A stretch of 19,957 bases of DNA, taken from assembly GCA_007133745.1 (NCBI GenBank), contig SLMC01000229.1, positions 1-19,957 of the forward strand. The letters run 5' to 3'. The notes below the pieces were generated by a model, which was not told where the DNA came from, did no database searches, and saw only the letters and a program-made list of their open reading frames with translations. Origin of the DNA: Kiritimatiellia bacterium (GTDB taxonomy: Bacteria; Verrucomicrobiota; Kiritimatiellia; UBA8416; SLMC01). The position numbers and the translations under genes are program-made. Positions 16,429-19,957 of the stretch are shown here, piece after piece (position 1 is the stretch's first letter; each line of letters starts with the position of its first letter).

Positions 16429-17199
16429 CTAAAACTTAGCCACCCCTTCTTCGCGCATGCTGAAAAAGGGTTTTTGACCCGACCCGTCGCTCTTGCCCAG
16501 AATGACATGATCGAGCACCTTGATGTCCATCACGCCGCCCGCTTCGATCAGCTGTCGCGTCATGCGCATATCCTCGGTCGATGGCGCGGGATCGCCCGAC
16601 GGATGATTGTGCGCCAGAATCACCGCCGCCGCTCCGCAGCGGACGGCTTCGCGAAACACTTCCCTCGGATGCACCAGACTCGCGTCCAGGATGCCGCGCG
16701 TCACGTTGAACGGACTTCCTTTCAGTCCGTTTTTCGTATCCAAATGCAAAACCCAAAACAGCTCCGCTTCCAGACTCCGACACCCCGCGCCCAACAGGCG
16801 CACCACATCGGCCGGACAGGTTATTTTGAATTTCCGCGGCAGCCCCTCCTCGTTCAGGCGGCGGCCGATTTCCAAGGCGCATTTCAACACCTGCGCCTTG
16901 ACCCGACCCAGCCCCGACTCGGACGCCAATTCCGCCACCGAACAGGCCGCCAGCGCCGTGAGAGAACCATGCTTTCTCAACAGCGAACGCGCGACATCCA
17001 CAACGTTCGCGCCGCGTATGCCGCTGCGCAAGACGATGGCCAGCAGCAAATCGTCGGACACGTTCTCGACCCCGACCCGATCGGCTTCCTCCCTCGGCCG
17101 CAGCCGCTCGGGAATATCGCGTATCCGGCCGCCGGACGGCTTGATCACATACCCGACCCGCACGCGGGGTTCCTCCGTTGCCCGTATCGGATCCGCCAT
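16429..17199 (-). CDS. radC: RadC-family protein (JAB/MPN-domain, UPF0758)
   Basis: A 256-residue RadC protein. The N-terminal part has helix-hairpin-helix-like sequence (VSDDLLLAIVLRSGIRGANVV, then SGLGRVKAQVL near 95-105). The JAB-like metal-binding domain follows, with HNHPSGD at 197-203 and Asp210, so the zinc ligands H197, H199 and D210 are present. The family is widespread; its old repair role is doubtful and no clear function is agreed. The start at 17199 has GGAGGAG about 9 bases upstream. lpxA follows 10 bases after the stop and uses a ribosome site that overlaps it, so the two are co-transcribed. Confidence 0.94.
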   Translation of the reverse strand: MADPIRATEEPRVRVGYVIKPSGGRIRDIPERLRPREEADRVGVENVSDDLLLAIVLRSGIRGANVVDVARSLLRKHGSLTALAACSVAELASESGLGRVKAQVLKCALEIGRRLNEEGLPRKFKITCPADVVRLLGAGCRSLEAELFWVLHLDTKNGLKGSPFNVTRGILDASLVHPREVFREAVRCGAAAVILAHNHPSGDPAPSTEDMRMTRQLIEAGGVMDIKVLDHVILGKSDGSGQKPFFSMREEGVAKF

Positions 17200-17243
17200 G
17201 AAACGCTTCTCCTCCCGCAGGCAGGAGCCCGCAACTAAAGTGG

Positions 17244-17360
17244 GTGGGTATGTGAGCTTGGGAGGTTGAGAACAATCAATCCTGCCTGTCCAGTTCTCGC
17301 TTTCCCCACATACTCACACACTCTCACACTCTCACACTCACATACCCACGTACTCACACA
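17244..17360. repeat. Low-complexity CTCTCACA repeats with a 13-bp inverted pair
   Basis: The 170-base gap between miaA and radC holds an 8-nt tandem repeat, CTCTCACA twice and a partial third (17321-17342), within a wider run of CA/CTC-rich sequence (17307-17360). A 13-base arm GTGGGTATGTGAG (17244-17256) is exactly complementary to CTCACATACCCAC (17337-17349), with 80 bases between. No T-tract follows that would make it a standard terminator. Confidence 0.75.
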
Positions 17361-17369
17361 CCAATTTCG

Positions 17370-18323
17370 CTAATCCGACTCCGCAATGGGCGCGGGACCA
17401 AGCCGTTCCCAGGCTGCGGCCACCTGTTGCGCAACATCCGCCGCATCGGCATTTTCGTCCGGTTCCACCCAAACCACGTTCATCTGCTTGCGGAACCATG
17501 TGCGCTGACGCTTCGCGAACTGGCGGGTGCGCGTTGCCGTCATGGCTTTCGCCTCGGATGCAAGACAACGGTTCTCCAGACAGGCGATCGCATCTGCGTA
17601 ACCAATGGCGTGAGACGCCGTCAGAGACAAAAACGGATGTCGGGACATCAATTCGGCAACCTCGTTCAACAACCCCTGCCGATACATCTCGTCGATCCGC
17701 GCATTGATCCGACGGTTCAGTACGTCGTTCGGATAGATCAAACCGACAACAGGATGCGAATCGTTCGGATCGCGCCACAATTGCGGCGTTGAATCCGTCT
17801 CCCCGAATTCCAAAATTTCAAGCGCCCGAATCAGACGAGGCGGATTTTTGGGGTCCGGAAACACGGCCCACAGGCCAGGCGCTTTGGTCTGCAACGCCTT
17901 CTGCAACGCCGATAGCCCCTGTTGGCGCAACAACGTCTCGCACTTCAGTCGAAAGGCCGGATGGGCCTTGGGAGCCTTTCTCATTCCGGAAAGCAGGGTT
18001 TTCAAATACAGACCGCTGCCCCCGACCACAATGGCCTCGCGCCCCGCGTCGCGAATGTCGCGCAAGGCCTGCAACGCCGCTTCGCGATAAAGCCCCACGC
18101 TATAGCGTTCGAAAGGCTCGGCCACATCCACCATGCGGATACGCGCGCGCCGAATCTCGGTCGGCGTCGGTTTGGCCGTGCCGATATTCATGCCACGATA
18201 AACCAGCATGGAATCGGCGGACACGATGTCCCGTCCGAAACGCTCCGCCAGGATCTGGGCCACGGCGCTTTTCCCTGTACAGGTCGGCCCGACCAGAACA
18301 TAGGCTGTCAGCCCGCCTTGCAT
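17370..18323 (-). CDS. miaA: tRNA dimethylallyltransferase (tRNA A37 isopentenylation)
   Basis: A 317-residue MiaA that transfers a dimethylallyl group to A37 of tRNAs reading UNN codons. Motifs are the P-loop GPTCTGKS 12-19, the catalytic Asp37 in SADSMLVYRGMNIGTAKPT, GGSGLYLKTLLSG near 100-112, ASHAIGYADAI, and the C-terminal TRQFAKRQRTWFRKQ. The position usually Gln in DSMQVYRG is Leu here, which is a mild departure. The start ATG at 18323 lies inside the end of lspA, so the genes overlap by 16 bases. The open frame extends further upstream to 18800, but that part is a shadow of lspA in another frame. Confidence 0.96.
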   Translation of the reverse strand: MQGGLTAYVLVGPTCTGKSAVAQILAERFGRDIVSADSMLVYRGMNIGTAKPTPTEIRRARIRMVDVAEPFERYSVGLYREAALQALRDIRDAGREAIVVGGSGLYLKTLLSGMRKAPKAHPAFRLKCETLLRQQGLSALQKALQTKAPGLWAVFPDPKNPPRLIRALEILEFGETDSTPQLWRDPNDSHPVVGLIYPNDVLNRRINARIDEMYRQGLLNEVAELMSRHPFLSLTASHAIGYADAIACLENRCLASEAKAMTATRTRQFAKRQRTWFRKQMNVVWVEPDENADAADVAQQVAAAWERLGPAPIAESD

Positions 18324-18775
18324 TGATCCTGCTTCCGTTCCGCCAGTTGGATCAGAAAATAGAGCCCTACTCCGACGCAAATGGCGGCATCCGCCACATT
18401 GAATGCCGGAAAATGCCTGGCTTTCCAATGAAAGTCCATGAAGTCCACCACATAACCCAGCTTGATCCGGTCCAGAAGATTGCCCCAAACCCCGCCAATC
18501 ATGATCCCCAAAACAAGCCGACAATAAAACGTGTCCCCGATCAATTGCCGCCGGAACGCGATCATGGCCGCCAGCATCACGAACGACAAAGCCACCAGCC
18601 AGTGGCTCAGTCCCTGCATCACGCCCCAGGCCGCGCCCGTGTTCTGCACATGGCTCCAGTTGAAAAGGCCGGGGATCACCTCGATCCGCTCCCCCAACGC
18701 CATCGTATGAAGCACCCAGGCCTTGGTGACTTGATCGAGCAGAACAATCGCCAAACTCGCGCACAATATAGGCAT
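18308..18775 (-). CDS. lspA: Lipoprotein signal peptidase (signal peptidase II)
   Basis: An integral-membrane aspartyl protease that cleaves signal peptides from diacylglyceryl-modified prolipoproteins. Four hydrophobic segments are visible: the N-terminal LCASLAIVLLDQVTKAWVL, LVALSFVMLAAMIAF, LVLGIMIGGVWGNLLDRI, and AAICVGVGLYFLIQL. The catalytic aspartates are in VVDFMDFHW and FNVADAAI, and NTGAAWGV is conserved. I chose the start at 18775 (MPILCASL, 155 residues) because GGGAG lies 8 bases upstream. An ATG at 18817 would give 169 residues, also within the family range, but has no Shine-Dalgarno. The frame opens to 18913 inside the TraR/DksA gene, which is unlikely to be used. The 3' end overlaps miaA by 16 bases. 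Confidence 0.93.
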   Translation of the reverse strand: MPILCASLAIVLLDQVTKAWVLHTMALGERIEVIPGLFNWSHVQNTGAAWGVMQGLSHWLVALSFVMLAAMIAFRRQLIGDTFYCRLVLGIMIGGVWGNLLDRIKLGYVVDFMDFHWKARHFPAFNVADAAICVGVGLYFLIQLAERKQDQCKAG

Positions 18776-18842
18776 TAAGGCGACTCCCGTTCCCGCCCAT
18801 GACACACTCGCCGCCATCGGGGCGGCGACAAAAAAAACGCGC

Positions 18843-19532
18843 TTACTCGAAGCCGTCCATCGCCAAGTCGGAGCTGAACCGGGTACGGCCTTCCTTTTGG
18901 GTTTGGCAAGCAATGCAATTCTTGACGAAGGGCAGCGCCTTCAGCCGCTCGGGATTAATGCCGCACTCGCATGCTTCGCAGATGCCGTACGTGCCCGTGT
19001 CGATACGGGTAAGCGCCTCGTCGATCTGGATAAGCATTTCGTTTTCGGATGTCACAATATTCAGAGCGAATTGCTGATCGAAAATGTCGGTGCCGTCCTC
19101 CTCCATATTGATCCAGTCCTTGGTGGCCAAAGACTCGCTCTTGAGCGAATTGATGCTGGCGTTCAGCCGGTCGCGCATGGCCAGCAAAAGCTGCTTGAAG
19201 CCTTCACGCTGACGCGCATTCAGGCTCGGCGCCTTCGCTCCCTTCGAGGCGGTCGGCTTGGCCGCCGCCGCAACGGACTTGGTCTTTCGTACCGATGACG
19301 ATGCCGGCTTCCCTTTTGCCGCCGGTCGCTTAACCGTCGCTTTTTTCACGACGCGCGATGACGCAACTTTCTTTTTCTTCGAAGCGGTTTTCCGGACCTG
19401 GCCGGACGATGCCGTCTTTTTCGACAACCGGGCTCGGACCGCCGCCTTGGCTTCGGACGGTTCCTTTTTGGGGGCCGTCTTGCTCAGGCTCGGCCTGGCA
19501 GCTTTTTTCTTCGTGCTTTTCTTGATTTTCAT
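18843..19532 (-). CDS. TraR/DksA-type zinc-finger protein with Lys/Ala-rich N-terminal tail
   Basis: A 229-residue protein in two parts. Residues 1-104 are a low-complexity basic tail rich in Lys, Ala, Ser, Thr, Pro and Arg, with repeated AxKK/KKxA patterns like histone H1 tails. Residues 105-215 are a TraR/DksA domain: a helical coiled coil (about 107-178, containing DIFDQQFA at 149-156) and a C4 zinc finger C185-x2-C188-x17-C206-x2-C209 (CEACECGINPERLKALPF, then CIAC). DksA relatives bind RNA polymerase in the secondary channel; the tail may add nucleic-acid binding. The ATG at 19532 has AAGGA 8 bases upstream and a promoter at 19601-19629. lspA follows. Function by homology only. Confidence 0.9.
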   Translation of the reverse strand: MKIKKSTKKKAARPSLSKTAPKKEPSEAKAAVRARLSKKTASSGQVRKTASKKKKVASSRVVKKATVKRPAAKGKPASSSVRKTKSVAAAAKPTASKGAKAPSLNARQREGFKQLLLAMRDRLNASINSLKSESLATKDWINMEEDGTDIFDQQFALNIVTSENEMLIQIDEALTRIDTGTYGICEACECGINPERLKALPFVKNCIACQTQKEGRTRFSSDLAMDGFE

Positions 19533-19600
19533 GCGTGCATTCCTTTCAGCAACACCCTGGTTCGCCGTTATCGCTCATCTTTCAAAACAATGCGCCGAGG

Positions 19601-19629
19601 ACGGTACATGGAATCCCAAATCCTGTCAA
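19601..19629 (-). promoter_or_regulatory. Sigma70-like promoter upstream of the TraR/DksA gene
   Basis: On the minus strand a perfect -35 TTGACA (19624-19629) and a -10 TACCGT (19601-19606, weak match to TATAAT) are separated by exactly 17 bases. Transcription would begin near 19594, giving a leader of about 60 bases before the ATG at 19532. The gap is 166 bases, so there is room for a promoter here. This could drive the TraR/DksA-lspA-miaA run. Confidence 0.6.
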
Positions 19630-19698
19630 GCATCCTTCAGAGAGAAAAACGCGGGGGGTGAAAAGAGCGTCAAGCGACCGTGCGTGCCCAAGTCGCCG

Positions 19699-19957
19699 TC
19701 AGCGGAAGGCCGGGCTAAGCATGTACTTGTGCCAGGCGTCTTGCAGCGCGGCCATGTTCGGGAAACCGAGCGACTCCGCGAGAAAGCCGTCCGGCCGGAC
19801 ATCCTCGCGTTCTCTGGCCTTCAGAAGGGCGCCCGCGAATTTTTCGGCGCGCGCGCTATCACTCGCGAAAAAGGACATCAGCGCGTACATATAGCCGCAT
19901 GCTTCGGGCGTCAAATTGGCGGTCTCGGCCGCGAACACGGTTTTCAACTGGCCGGGC
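19699..19957 (-). CDS. C-terminal fragment of an unidentified protein (possibly peptidase-MA/DUF1570-like)
   Basis: About 85 C-terminal residues are visible, from the right window edge to TGA at 19699-19701; the 5' part lies outside. The sequence is acidic-aromatic and helical, with YMYALMSFFASD, RPDGFLAESLGFPNMAALQDAWHKYML and a final LSPAFR. The closing pattern (a helix, then a Leu-x-x-x-W-x-x-Y-x segment) resembles the ends of peptidase-MA-like or DUF1570 proteins common in planctomycete and verrucomicrobial genomes. That match is from memory and weak. An in-frame TTG at 19947 exists but is not needed as a start, since the frame runs open to the edge. Confidence 0.6.
   Translation of the reverse strand, partial: PGQLKTVFAAETANLTPEACGYMYALMSFFASDSARAEKFAGALLKAREREDVRPDGFLAESLGFPNMAALQDAWHKYMLSPAFR

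Noticed and set aside
17307..17360. Possible CRISPR array.
   Set aside because: The units are 8 nt with no spacers of unique sequence, so this is simple tandem repetition.
18324..18800. An N-terminal extension of miaA by 159 codons.
   Set aside because: The added residues read lspA in another frame, and the P-loop is at the usual distance from the ATG at 18323.

Overview
The window is a GC-rich, gene-dense bacterial segment in which every supported gene lies on the minus strand, so transcription runs from the high to the low coordinates. Lipid A synthesis (lpxA) and lipoprotein processing (lspA) point to a Gram-negative, LPS-bearing cell. The Wood-Ljungdahl methyl branch and many iron-sulfur flavoproteins point to an anaerobe. 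The order TraR/DksA-like protein with a Lys/Ala-rich tail, then lspA, then miaA, fits PVC-superphylum or Omnitrophota-like lineages, but that placement is inference and not shown by the sequence.

Right part (about 14.3-19.96 kb): housekeeping genes in the order C-terminal fragment of an unidentified protein, TraR/DksA zinc-finger protein, lspA, miaA, radC, lpxA, and a short-chain-dehydrogenase-type sugar-nucleotide epimerase. A good sigma70-like promoter precedes the TraR/DksA gene. Three intergenic gaps carry short-period repeats: 8-nt units at 15.54 kb and 17.32 kb, and 13-nt units in opposed orientation at 12.33-12.41 kb.

Left part (1-14.25 kb): a methyl-branch and electron-transfer block. 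Fhs makes 10-formyl-THF, FolD converts it to methylene-THF, and MetF with MetV reduces that to methyl-THF. The MetFV genes sit in a tightly coupled run (several ATGA overlaps): a QmoB-like HdrA-MvhD fusion, metV, metF, hdrC, a 1504-residue HdrA, mvhD, an FrhB-like dicluster ferredoxin protein, and a HydB-like protein cut by the left edge. The arrangement resembles the acetogen MetFV-HdrABC-MvhD complex and the HdrABC-FlxABCD systems, but combines parts of both.

The most interesting feature is the giant HdrA. One chain holds an HdrA module with a GltD/NfnB-like FAD/NAD(P) module inserted in it, followed by a second HdrA module with its own CHCG domain and two ferredoxin clusters. No HdrB (CCG-domain) gene is present between metF and the left edge. 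Together the genes suggest a large NAD(P)H-linked flavin-based electron bifurcating or confurcating methylene-THF reductase assembly. The direction of flux, acetogenic or oxidative, cannot be read from the sequence.
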